From positions 1,991,001 through 2,055,000 of the forward strand of contig NZ_CP045696.1 in assembly GCF_009676955.1 (NCBI RefSeq): 64,000 nucleotides of DNA, in the 5' to 3' direction. This stretch comes from Sodaliphilus pleomorphus (GTDB lineage: Bacteria; Bacteroidota; Bacteroidia; Bacteroidales; Muribaculaceae). Position numbers and translations under genes: made by a program. The notes beneath the pieces were generated by a model. The model worked only from the letters and a program-made list of their open reading frames with translations. It was not told the DNA's origin and ran no database searches. Below, piece after piece: positions 1 to 7,726 of the stretch; positions within the stretch are counted from its first letter, which is position 1, and the number at the start of each line of letters is the position of its first letter.

Positions 1-660
1 CTCGACAGCACGCCCTCGCTCGAGGGCCGGCACATTCTCATCACCGCAGGACCCACCTACGAGAAAATCGACCCTGTGCGTTTCATAGGCAACTACTCGA
101 GCGGCAAGATGGGCTTTGCTCTGGCCGAGGAGTGCTACCGCCGCGGCGCTCAGGTCACGCTTGTGGCCGGTCCGGTGTCGCTCTCGTGCTCGCCGGGCAT
201 CGAGCGCATCGACGTGGAGAGTTGCGACCAGATGCACGCCGCCGCCACGCGGGTCTTCCCAAGCTGCCAGGCTGCCGTGTTGTGTGCCGCCGTGGCCGAC
301 TTCAAGCCTGCCCGGGTGGCCAGTGCCAAAATCAACCGCGGGGCTGGCGGCCTGCACATCGACTTGCAGCCCACTCACGACATTGCCGCCTCGCTGGGCG
401 GCATGAAGCAGCCAGGCCAGCGCCTCGTGTGCTTCGCCCTGGAGACCAACGACGAGGAGCAGCACGCCCGCGCCAAGCTCAAGAAGAAAAATGCCGACTT
501 CATCGTGCTCAATTCCACCCGCATCCCCGGCACCACCTTTGGCACCGACGACAACCAGGTCGCCATCATCTCGGCCTCGGGGCGCCGCGACTATCCCAAA
601 AAGAGCAAGACAGCTGTTGCGGCCGACATTGTCGACGAGCTGGAAACATTGCTACAGTGA
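1..660 (+). CDS. coaBC: CoaBC, C-terminal part (phosphopantothenate-cysteine ligase domain), 5' truncated by window
   Basis: The reading frame is open from base 1, so the gene starts upstream and only about the last 219 residues are visible. They correspond to the CoaB half of the bifunctional coenzyme A enzyme, which joins 4'-phosphopantothenate to cysteine using CTP. Family hallmarks are the ITAGPTYEKIDPVRFIGNYSS segment near the fragment start, the AAVADFKP motif, and the KKKNADFIVLN motif, which in the family lies in the CTP/phosphopantothenate site. The next gene, 59 bp downstream, is a pantothenate kinase, so two steps of CoA synthesis are neighbours. The CoaC decarboxylase half is expected just outside the window. 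Confidence 0.93.
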   Translation, partial: LDSTPSLEGRHILITAGPTYEKIDPVRFIGNYSSGKMGFALAEECYRRGAQVTLVAGPVSLSCSPGIERIDVESCDQMHAAATRVFPSCQAAVLCAAVADFKPARVASAKINRGAGGLHIDLQPTHDIAASLGGMKQPGQRLVCFALETNDEEQHARAKLKKKNADFIVLNSTRIPGTTFGTDDNQVAIISASGRRDYPKKSKTAVAADIVDELETLLQ

Positions 661-719
661 GAGCTTCGGCTTTTGGCCCCTCACATGACAACAGTATAAA
701 TCTCAATATCACACTCGAC

Positions 720-1583
720 ATGAAGATAGCAATAGGCATCGACGTGGGCATCTCTACCACCAAGATTGTGGGCATCAGCCAGGGCAAGGTCATCTCGCCC
801 CTGTGGATCAAGGCCACCGACCCCGTCACCTCGCTCTATGGCGCTTTTGGCAAGTTTCTGCACGACAACCACATCGATCTGCCCGACGTGGAACGTGTCA
901 TGCTCACCGGCGTGGGCGCTGCCTATATCAACTCGCCCATCTACGGCCTGCCCACACAGAAGGCCGATGAGTTTCTCGCCGACGGCCTGGGCGCCCAGTT
1001 TGAGTCGCAGCTCAAGCACATGATAGTGGTGTCGATGGGCACGGGCACCTCGCTCGTGTCGTATCACGACGGTGAAATCGCCCACTTGGGAGGCATTGGC
1101 ATAGGCGGCGGCACGCTCAACGGCTTGAGCCGCCTGCTGCTCAACACCGACGATATCAAGCAAATTTCTCACATGGCGCTGCTGGGCGACATCTCCAATA
1201 TCAATCTGAGCATAGGCGACATCTCGGCCCGGCCGCTGTCGGGCCTGCCCATGGATGCCACGGCAAGCCTCTTTGCCAACGCGCAGGGCAATGCCAGCCG
1301 CGAGGACATCGCCTTGGGGCTCATCTGCATGGTGCTCCAGGCCATAGGCTCGGCAGCCATACTGAGCTCGCTCAAGAGCGGCACACGCGATTTTGTGCTC
1401 ATCGGCAACCTATCGCGGCTGCCGCAGTGCCGTGAGGTGTACACCAAGCTCGAAAAGCTCTACGATGTGAGGTTTGTCATTCCCGAAAACAGCGAGTACT
1501 GCACGGCCATAGGTGCCGCGCTCAGCTATGTCAACCAGCAGCAGGCGGCGGCGGCTGCCCAGTGCAAGCAGGTGCTGCTCTAA
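720..1583 (+). CDS. coaW: Type II pantothenate kinase (CoaW/Fumble-like)
   Basis: A 287-residue ASKHA-fold kinase predicted to phosphorylate pantothenate, the first step of CoA synthesis. The N-terminal GIDVGISTTK loop is the phosphate-binding motif. SMGTGTSLV and GIGIGGGTLNGLSRLL match the second phosphate motif and the GGGT-GL signature of the Fumble family, and the C-terminal EYCTAIGAAL resembles the family's closing motif. The frame is open for 196 codons upstream, but the ATG at 720 begins directly at the conserved MKIAIGID sequence, so the upstream part is treated as antisense-like shadow over coaBC. It follows coaBC closely and probably shares its transcript. Its stop overlaps the stop of the convergent MATE gene by 4 bp. 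Confidence 0.88.
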   Translation: MKIAIGIDVGISTTKIVGISQGKVISPLWIKATDPVTSLYGAFGKFLHDNHIDLPDVERVMLTGVGAAYINSPIYGLPTQKADEFLADGLGAQFESQLKHMIVVSMGTGTSLVSYHDGEIAHLGGIGIGGGTLNGLSRLLLNTDDIKQISHMALLGDISNINLSIGDISARPLSGLPMDATASLFANAQGNASREDIALGLICMVLQAIGSAAILSSLKSGTRDFVLIGNLSRLPQCREVYTKLEKLYDVRFVIPENSEYCTAIGAALSYVNQQQAAAAAQCKQVLL

Positions 1584-2914
1584 AGGAGGTGCCGGTAGAA
1601 CTCGCGGCAAAAGAGGATGCCCGCCGTGAGCAACGCAACAAAGAAGCCGTAGTACACTCCAGCCAGCCCCAGCCCGGCCAGGAAGGCAAGCGCAGGTATC
1701 ACGGGCAGGCCTATGAGCAAGTAGGCCACCACAGCCACGCGTAGCATGCTCATCACCTGGCCAGTGCCGCGCAAGGCGTTGGCATAGGTTACTTGCGTGG
1801 CATCGCCCAGCTGGTAGAGCGACAAGGGCACCAGCATGCTCACTGCTATGGCGATCACGGCCCTGTCGGCAGTGAAGAATGCTACAATCCACCGGCCAGT
1901 GGTGATGAATATCACGCAGGCCAGCAGGGTGAACGCGAGTGTGAGCCTGTAGCCGGCATGGGCGGCGTCGCGCACTGCGGCCTTGTCGCCCAGCCCCGTG
2001 TAGTGGGCTATCTTTATGGCCATGCCAGCCCCGAAGGCGTAGTATATCATGAAGCCCAGGGTGCCCACTTGCAACAAAATCTGATAGGCGGCCATGCTCT
2101 TGGTGCCCATCCAGCCCACCAGTATCATGGCAAAGGTGAAAATGCCTGTTTCAAGCCCCATTTGCAATGCTACGGGCAGCGAGGTGCGTGTGACGCGAGC
2201 AATGTCGTGCCAGCTGGTGCGCGACTGCGCGATGCCCTCGTGGTAGGCCTTGTAGCGGCTGGCCAGGAGCATGGCCGCCACATAGGCCACAGCCATGAAG
2301 CAGCGTGCCGCCAGCGTGCTCCACCCCGCACCTGCCAGCCCCAGCTCGGGGGCGCCCCACTTGCCGAAGATGAGCATGTAGTTGCCCACGATGTTGAGCA
2401 CGTTGCCGGCGGTGAAGATCCACATGCCCAGTTGCGTGTCGCCCACGGCATCGCACGACTGCCTGAAGATGTGGGTGAGTATCACGGGAATCATCGACAG
2501 CCAAATGATGATGTAGTAGGGCCTCACGAGCGGCATGATCTCGACAGGCTGCCCCAGGTGGCCCAGCGCAAAGTAGAAGGCCCCCGAGGCGAGCATGAGC
2601 ACCAGGCCGAGGAGCACGTTGGCCGCTGCCACGTGGCGCATCATGGCGCCCACCTTGCGATTGTCGCCCTGGCTGGCCAGCGCGCCCACGAGCGGCGTGA
2701 TGCCATAGGAAAACCCGAGCGAGAGCAGAATGACCAGGTTGAACACCGTGGTCACCAGCGAGCCGGCCGCGAGCGACGGCGTGTTGTAATGGCCCACCAT
2801 CATGGTGTCGGCAAAGCCTGTGACGATGGTGCCCAGCTGGGCCACCATGATGGGCCCGCTCAGCTTGGCAATTGCGCGATAGTGCTGTCCATACCTGTGC
2901 CAATATCCATTCAC
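1580..2914 (-). CDS. MATE-family multidrug/metabolite exporter
   Basis: A polytopic membrane protein of about 444 residues with about twelve hydrophobic helices. The N-terminal GPIMVAQLGTIVTGFADTMM segment, the internal repeat of that pattern in the second half and the FRQSCDAVGDT motif are typical of MATE (NorM/DinF) Na+ or H+ antiporters. No substrate can be inferred. Start choice is uncertain: a GTG at 2920 opens the frame, but it overlaps a TATTTTTG promoter element (2920-2927, minus strand), so the in-frame GTG at 2914, almost at the expected transcript start, is preferred. The 3' end overlaps coaW tail to tail. The gene diverges from the Sel1-repeat gene. Confidence 0.9.
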   Translation of the reverse strand: MNGYWHRYGQHYRAIAKLSGPIMVAQLGTIVTGFADTMMVGHYNTPSLAAGSLVTTVFNLVILLSLGFSYGITPLVGALASQGDNRKVGAMMRHVAAANVLLGLVLMLASGAFYFALGHLGQPVEIMPLVRPYYIIIWLSMIPVILTHIFRQSCDAVGDTQLGMWIFTAGNVLNIVGNYMLIFGKWGAPELGLAGAGWSTLAARCFMAVAYVAAMLLASRYKAYHEGIAQSRTSWHDIARVTRTSLPVALQMGLETGIFTFAMILVGWMGTKSMAAYQILLQVGTLGFMIYYAFGAGMAIKIAHYTGLGDKAAVRDAAHAGYRLTLAFTLLACVIFITTGRWIVAFFTADRAVIAIAVSMLVPLSLYQLGDATQVTYANALRGTGQVMSMLRVAVVAYLLIGLPVIPALAFLAGLGLAGVYYGFFVALLTAGILFCREFYRHLL

Positions 2915-2919
2915 GAGCA

Positions 2920-2948
2920 CAAAAATAGCAAAAAAATCACTATTTTTG
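2920..2948. promoter_or_regulatory. Back-to-back divergent -7 promoter elements
   Basis: TATTTTTG occurs on the minus strand at 2920-2927, facing the MATE gene, and on the plus strand at 2941-2948, facing the Sel1 gene. With the adjoining bases they form an inverted repeat of CAAAAATAG and CTATTTTTG separated by 11 bp. Each matches the Bacteroidota TAnnTTTG element at the right distance from its gene. No clear -33 TTTG is visible for either. Confidence 0.6.
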
Positions 2949-2968
2949 CGTTCGTGATGTGTTTAAAG

Positions 2969-3727
2969 ATGAAATATGCAATCGTGTTGCTCGCGGCCGC
3001 CGTCGTGCTCACGGCACGGGCGCAGCAGCCTGCCGCCGTCGATGAGTATGCCGGCCTCACCGACGAGCAAATCGTGCACCGTGGCTTGAACTATGCCAGC
3101 GCCAAGAACTATGCCGAGGCCTACCGTTGCTTCAGCCGGGCGGCACAGCACGGCTACGACGTGGCGCAGTTCAACCTGGGGCAGTGCTACCGGCTGGGCC
3201 ACGGCGTGAAGCCCGACACCCTCAAGGCCGTCGACTACTACAAGATGGCCGCCATGCAGGGCCAGGAGGAGGCCCAGTACAACCTGGCCGAGTGCTACAT
3301 GCAAGGCTACGGCGTGCAGCGCGACAGCATCGAGGCCGAGAAGTGGTACCGCAAGGCTGCCGAGCTGGGCGTGACCGAGGCGGCCTTCAAGCTGGGACTC
3401 TTCTATGCCAGCACGGGCAACTACGGCCAGGCGCTCAAGTACTACCGGCAGGCGGCCGACAAGGATCACCCCGAAGCTACCTACAACTTGGGCATGCTCT
3501 ACTTCAACGGCCAGGGCGCGGGACGCGACCTGCGCACGGCCTTCGTGCTGCTCAAGAGGGCGGCCACCCTGGGCGTGGTGGATGCGCAGTATAACCTGGC
3601 CCTGTGCTATGGCAAGGGCCTGGGCACACCCGTAAACCGCGACATGGCCTTGCACTGGCTGCGCGAGGCTGCCCGCGGCGGCGACGCCAGCGCCCGCCAG
3701 GCCCTCAAGACCATGGGCTTGCAATAG
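2969..3727 (+). CDS. Secreted Sel1-repeat (tetratricopeptide-like) protein
   Basis: 252 residues. An N-terminal signal peptide (MKYAIVLLAAAVVLTARA, then QQ) is followed by about six Sel1-type repeats of about 36 residues, each with the pattern AQYNLG-CY-G-GV-D---A--WY-KAA. Such repeats form alpha-solenoids that scaffold protein interactions; here probably in the periplasm. Start chosen at 2969 because it begins the signal peptide; an ATG at 2957 in the same frame would add MCLK and lies very close to the promoter element. The much longer upstream open frame is a shadow of the MATE gene. No partner is evident from the neighbours. Confidence 0.85.
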   Translation: MKYAIVLLAAAVVLTARAQQPAAVDEYAGLTDEQIVHRGLNYASAKNYAEAYRCFSRAAQHGYDVAQFNLGQCYRLGHGVKPDTLKAVDYYKMAAMQGQEEAQYNLAECYMQGYGVQRDSIEAEKWYRKAAELGVTEAAFKLGLFYASTGNYGQALKYYRQAADKDHPEATYNLGMLYFNGQGAGRDLRTAFVLLKRAATLGVVDAQYNLALCYGKGLGTPVNRDMALHWLREAARGGDASARQALKTMGLQ

Positions 3728-3849
3728 TCCAGCCGCGCCGTGTACCAGGCCTTGCCGTGCATGCCGCTACAGCCCCGCCACGATGGGGGTGAAAAAATTT
3801 TTTTTTGAAAATAATTGGAAAAATGTTGCAGGATAAAAATATTTTACCG

Positions 3850-3857
3850 TATCTTTG
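3850..3857 (+). promoter_or_regulatory. -7 promoter element of tRNA-Asp
   Basis: TATCTTTG, 17 bp before the tRNA 5' end, in an AT-rich stretch. Matches the Bacteroidota TAnnTTTG element. Confidence 0.6.
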
Positions 3858-3874
3858 CACTCGCAAAAGCGACT

Positions 3875-3948
3875 GGTGCGTTAGTTCAGCTGGTTAGAAT
3901 GCCTGCCTGTCACGCAGGAGGTCACCGGTTCGAGTCCGGTACGCACCG
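3875..3948 (+). tRNA. tRNA-Asp (anticodon GTC)
   Basis: Cloverleaf folds by eye: acceptor GGTGCGT pairs with ACGCACC, the anticodon stem CCTGC/GCAGG holds loop CTGTCAC with anticodon GTC, and the T-arm is CCGGTTCGAGTCCGG. Discriminator base is G, as usual for tRNA-Asp. CCA is not encoded. A promoter element precedes it and a T-tailed hairpin follows, so it is a single-gene unit. Confidence 0.96.
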
Positions 3949-3952
3949 CAGC

Positions 3953-3987
3953 AGCTCGGGAGTCAATCGATTCTCGAGCTTTTTTTT
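3953..3987 (+). terminator. Rho-independent terminator of tRNA-Asp
   Basis: Hairpin with arms AGCTCGGGA and TTCTCGAGCT, including G-U pairs, around a short loop, followed at once by seven T residues. Confidence 0.8.
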
Positions 3988-4072
3988 GTTTGTATTGCTG
4001 CCATTGCGGGGCTGTCGCGGGCGTGTTAATTTTTTTTAACATGCTATGAGCCGTGGTTTGTGGCATTCTCTG

Positions 4073-4080
4073 TAAATTTG
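4073..4080 (+). promoter_or_regulatory. -7 promoter element for the tubulin/actin-like cluster
   Basis: TAAATTTG 28 bp before the ATG of the VWA-like lipoprotein. It is the only clear TAnnTTTG element I see ahead of the seven-gene block, suggesting one main transcript. Confidence 0.55.
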
Positions 4081-4108
4081 TTAGTTAAACTGATAAAGTG
4101 GTTACGAG

Positions 4109-5572
4109 ATGAAAAAAATATTTTGGCTTGTTCCGCTCGTGGCGTTGTGCCTCATGGCCATGACGGCGGTCCTGACCAGCTGCGGCGGGGGCGATCCGCT
4201 CGAGAAGACAGTGAGAGAGGCCTTCGTTAAGGGCGACACCACCCAGGCGCGCTACAACCGCATTGTCGACTTGCTCAAGAGCAATCCCAAGAAGTACAGT
4301 GACTATATCGATGGCCAGGGCAATGTCAACGTCGATGCCCTGGGCAGCTACATCAACGCCATAGGGCAGAAGCTGCGGCCGCCCATGTCGTGGAACGTGA
4401 AGGCCTATGCCGCCCAGCCGCTCTCGCTCACGGTCTACTTCGAGCGCAGCGGGTCGATGGTGCCCTACGACTCGCAGGGGGGCAGCGGCCAGCTCAAGAA
4501 GGCCGTCAACGACCTCATCAACTACTTCCCGGGCAAGGAGCGCGTGAGCATCAACATTGTGAACGACGGCATCTACCCCTACCGCGGCACGGTCGACTCG
4601 TTTTTGCAAGACCGCAACATCTATGCCACCACCCAGGGCACGGGCAACCCCGCCTATACCGATTTCAAGGTCATCTTCGACAAAATCTTCCAGGCGCAGA
4701 AGCCCAACAACGTGAGTATCCTGGTCACCGACCTCATCTACTCGCCCCGCAACACCGCGGGAGTGAGCACGGCCAAGATTTTCAACGAGGAAAATAGCCT
4801 GGCCACCAGCATCTTCAAGCACTACAAGGGCAAGTCGGTCATCGTCGAGCAGCTGCTGGGCGACTTCGACGGCATGTATTACCCCTATAGCGGCGTGCCT
4901 TTCCAGTACAAAGGCCCGCGCCCGTTCTACATCATCATCGTGGCCGACGCCTCGCTCATCGACCGCATGGCGGCCGACAAGAGCTATGCCAACTTCCTGA
5001 ACCTGGGCAACGTGCTCAACAGCTACCGCTTCAACCAGGCACAGACTGAGCTCAAGTTCAACATACTGCCCAGCTGGCGTGGCAACGCGGGCCGCTTCCG
5101 TCCCGACCGCGACGATGCTGCCTTGCTCACTCACTGCCAGGGCGACAAGCTCACGGGCGTGCTGGCCTTCAGCATCGCTGTCAACCTCGATGCCCTGCAG
5201 AAGAACGATGTGTTTCTCACCAATGCTGCCAACTATGCAGTGCAGTCGCACAGCGGTTTCACTGTCAAGGTCGAGCGCATCACGCCCAACGACGTCACGG
5301 GCAACAACCGCCGCTTTCTCGAGGGCATGACCCACGTGATCACCTTCACTGGCAAGTTCAACACGCCGGCCGACGAGATCGTTGTGAACTTGCGCAACGA
5401 CTTCCCCCAGTGGATCACCAGCTCGACCAGCAACGACGACAGCAATCCTGCCGCGGGCGACTTTGCCCACACCACCTTCGGGCTCGAGCGCTTCTTGCGC
5501 GGCATCTACGACGCCTTCTCGGCTGGCGGCAGCAACAGCTATGCCACCATCCACATCAGGCTCGAGAAGTGA
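4109..5572 (+). CDS. VWA-like lipoprotein, first gene of the tubulin/actin-like cluster
   Basis: 487 residues. The N-terminal signal ends in a lipobox L22-T-S-C25, so the mature protein should be lipid-anchored. Around residues 105-125 the strand SLTVYFERSGSM resembles the first strand and MIDAS loop of von Willebrand A domains, but the canonical DxSxS reads E112-R-S114-G-S116. Further on, VSILVTDLIYSP resembles the later VWA strand that carries the third metal ligand. The C-terminal third is unassigned. It leads an operon-like run of seven same-strand genes with gaps of 26-79 bp; the next gene encodes a small membrane protein. The VWA assignment is by eye. Specific function unknown. Confidence 0.75.
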   Translation: MKKIFWLVPLVALCLMAMTAVLTSCGGGDPLEKTVREAFVKGDTTQARYNRIVDLLKSNPKKYSDYIDGQGNVNVDALGSYINAIGQKLRPPMSWNVKAYAAQPLSLTVYFERSGSMVPYDSQGGSGQLKKAVNDLINYFPGKERVSINIVNDGIYPYRGTVDSFLQDRNIYATTQGTGNPAYTDFKVIFDKIFQAQKPNNVSILVTDLIYSPRNTAGVSTAKIFNEENSLATSIFKHYKGKSVIVEQLLGDFDGMYYPYSGVPFQYKGPRPFYIIIVADASLIDRMAADKSYANFLNLGNVLNSYRFNQAQTELKFNILPSWRGNAGRFRPDRDDAALLTHCQGDKLTGVLAFSIAVNLDALQKNDVFLTNAANYAVQSHSGFTVKVERITPNDVTGNNRRFLEGMTHVITFTGKFNTPADEIVVNLRNDFPQWITSSTSNDDSNPAAGDFAHTTFGLERFLRGIYDAFSAGGSNSYATIHIRLEK

Positions 5573-5642
5573 TGCGGCGGCAACGCCATGCCTTTTTCTA
5601 CCGACAAGACAATTTTTTTGAAAAATATAGAGAGAAAATTAT

Positions 5643-6092
5643 ATGGATAAAAAGAAAGGACTTTATCTGGTGCTTGGCATTGTGGCCACTGTGGCCTTTG
5701 GGGTCTTCAGCTACCGCATCTACGAGCTCATGTTCTACGACAACAACTACAGCAATGCCATGTACAACTACGGCGTGTATGGCATCATGGCCATGATCAC
5801 GATTGCCATAGCCTGGGGGGCGGCAGCCTTGTTCTACTATGTGATCAACTCGGTGAAGTTCGACCGCTGGTATCACTGGCTGGCCGTGTGCGCGGCAGTC
5901 ACGGTCGTCACGCCGGTAGTGTGCTACCTGGTCAACAACAGCATGCTCGAGAGCCAGGGGCTCGACTTGGGCACGCAGGCCGTCGACTTTGAGATCGCCA
6001 ATTTCATTTGGGCGCCGGTGCTCTTCACGGTGGCCTCGTTCTCGATGCGCTGGTGGAGCAGCAACTGCCGCCACACGCCCTTCCCGCAATGA
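5643..6092 (+). CDS. Small four-helix membrane protein of the tubulin/actin-like cluster
   Basis: 149 residues with four hydrophobic segments (roughly residues 6-28, 44-68, 80-97 and 120-138) and a short polar C-terminus. No recognised family. It lies between the VWA-like lipoprotein and the tubulin-like GTPase, so it probably supplies a membrane anchor or channel part of the same system. There is no cleavable-looking signal peptide; the first helix follows MDKKKG, a typical positively charged membrane start. Confidence 0.75.
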   Translation: MDKKKGLYLVLGIVATVAFGVFSYRIYELMFYDNNYSNAMYNYGVYGIMAMITIAIAWGAAALFYYVINSVKFDRWYHWLAVCAAVTVVTPVVCYLVNNSMLESQGLDLGTQAVDFEIANFIWAPVLFTVASFSMRWWSSNCRHTPFPQ

Positions 6093-6171
6093 GACCCGGC
6101 AGGCGAGCGCAAGAAAGAGACAATGATAATAAAAACAAAGAGTTGCCAATTGCAAACTTGAAAAACAAATT

Positions 6172-7692
6172 ATGAGACTATTTATATTTGCCATAGGCGG
6201 AACGGGCTCGCGGGTGCTCAAGTCGCTGGTCATGCTCTCGGCGGCAGGCGTGAGGCCGGTCGACGACGACGGCCGCCCTGTGCCCAACTTCGAGATCGTG
6301 CCCGTCATCATCGACCCGCACAAGAGCAACGAGGACTTGAAACGCGCCGAGCAGCTGCTCAACCAGTACTGCCTGGTGCGCGACAAGCTCTATGGCCGCG
6401 GGGTGAACGGCGACGGCTTCTTTGCCAACAAGATATCGACCCTGCGCCAGGTCATGGGCATGACCTCGACCACGATCAACGACAGCTTTGTCTTCAACAT
6501 GGAGGCAGTGGGTCAGCGGCGCTTCGCCGACTTCATAGGCTACGACACCATGGATGAGCCCAACCAGGCGCTCACCTCGCTGCTTTTTGCCCCCTATCAG
6601 CTCGACAACAAGATGAACATAGGCTTTGTGGGCTCGCCCAACATTGGCAGCGTGGCGCTCAACATGATCAAAGACAGCGATGAGTTCAAGGCCTTTGCCA
6701 ACGTCTTCAACCAGGGCGACCGCATTTTCTTCATCTCCAGCATCTTCGGCGGCACTGGTGCAGCGGGCTTCCCCATCATGGTCAAGAACATACGCCAGGC
6801 TCAGAATCTCGAGGTGAGCAACAAGGAGTTTTTGCGCGACGCCCCCATAGGCGGGCTCACCGTGCTGCCTTACTTCAGCCTCAACAACAGCCAGGGCAAG
6901 AGCATCGACAAGGCCGACTTTGTGGTCAAGACCCAGAGTGCGTTGCAATACTACAACGAGACGCTCACTGGCGCCAACGACCGCAACGTGAACGCCATCT
7001 TCTACCTGGGCGACCAGACGCCCTCGATACCCTACGACTACGACCCGGGCAATGTGAGAGACCAGCACGACCCGGCCCATCTCGTCGAGCTGGTGGGTGC
7101 CCTGGCCCCGCTCAAGTTTGCCGGCATGGGCAACGACCAGTTCTACACGGCCGGCGGCGGCTTCATGCCCACCAAGGCCTTCGAGTACGGGCTGGACAAG
7201 GATGTGCTCGATGTCGACTTCACCACCTTCGGCCTGGAGACCCGCCGCGCCATCTACAAGCCCATGGTCAAGTTCCACATGCTCTACCTGTACCTGCGCA
7301 CAGCCTTTGCCGGCGTGATAGGGCAGGGTTTCACCCAGGACGAGCCCAAGCTCAAGAGCGACTTTGTCACCACCCAGTTCTACCGCACCCTCACCGGCCC
7401 GTTCTTTGACCGCTACACCGAGTGGCTCACCGAGCTCTACGGCAACATGCGCCACGTCGAGCTCTTCAATGCGGGCGAGAGCGACTATGCCGGCATCATT
7501 CACAATGTGGTCACCAAGAAAGGCTTCTTCGGCCGCAAGAGTGTGGATGCCAACACCTTCACCGCTGCCCTCAACAAGCTGAGCCGCGACAACAAGAAGT
7601 ACGCCGGCCGCACCGTCGAGTACAAGCTGCTCGACCTCTTCGACCAGGCAGCCGGCCACATTCTCGACGAGCGCTATGAAAATATCAATTAG
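6172..7692 (+). CDS. Tubulin/FtsZ-like GTPase (Tubulin_2-type)
   Basis: 506 residues. The start FIFAIGGTGSRVLKSL (G9-G-T-G-S13) matches the first nucleotide-binding loop of the FtsZ/tubulin superfamily in its divergent Tubulin_2 form, and FGGTGAAG (G193-G-T-G-A-A-G199) matches the superfamily signature GGGTGSG that contacts GTP phosphates. Segment D347-V-D349-F-T-T352 resembles the T7 loop NxDxxD, with the last aspartate apparently replaced by threonine, so GTP hydrolysis or its coupling to polymerisation may differ. The upstream gene is a membrane protein; 34 bp downstream is the actin/Hsp70-fold ATPase. Related FtsZ-like proteins linked to VWA genes have been proposed to remodel membranes (Makarova and Koonin). 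Role here is inferred. Confidence 0.82.
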   Translation: MRLFIFAIGGTGSRVLKSLVMLSAAGVRPVDDDGRPVPNFEIVPVIIDPHKSNEDLKRAEQLLNQYCLVRDKLYGRGVNGDGFFANKISTLRQVMGMTSTTINDSFVFNMEAVGQRRFADFIGYDTMDEPNQALTSLLFAPYQLDNKMNIGFVGSPNIGSVALNMIKDSDEFKAFANVFNQGDRIFFISSIFGGTGAAGFPIMVKNIRQAQNLEVSNKEFLRDAPIGGLTVLPYFSLNNSQGKSIDKADFVVKTQSALQYYNETLTGANDRNVNAIFYLGDQTPSIPYDYDPGNVRDQHDPAHLVELVGALAPLKFAGMGNDQFYTAGGGFMPTKAFEYGLDKDVLDVDFTTFGLETRRAIYKPMVKFHMLYLYLRTAFAGVIGQGFTQDEPKLKSDFVTTQFYRTLTGPFFDRYTEWLTELYGNMRHVELFNAGESDYAGIIHNVVTKKGFFGRKSVDANTFTAALNKLSRDNKKYAGRTVEYKLLDLFDQAAGHILDERYENIN

Positions 7693-7726
7693 CATACCTC
7701 CCACTTTGCGGAACTAAATATTAATT

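Noticed and set aside
4085..5554. 489-codon open frame on the minus strand opposite the VWA-like lipoprotein, and similar long antisense frames opposite most large genes
   Set aside because: In this GC-rich DNA the opposite strand of real genes stays open by codon composition. These frames give Val/Ala/Gly/Leu-rich low-complexity proteins without motifs, promoters or plausible starts.
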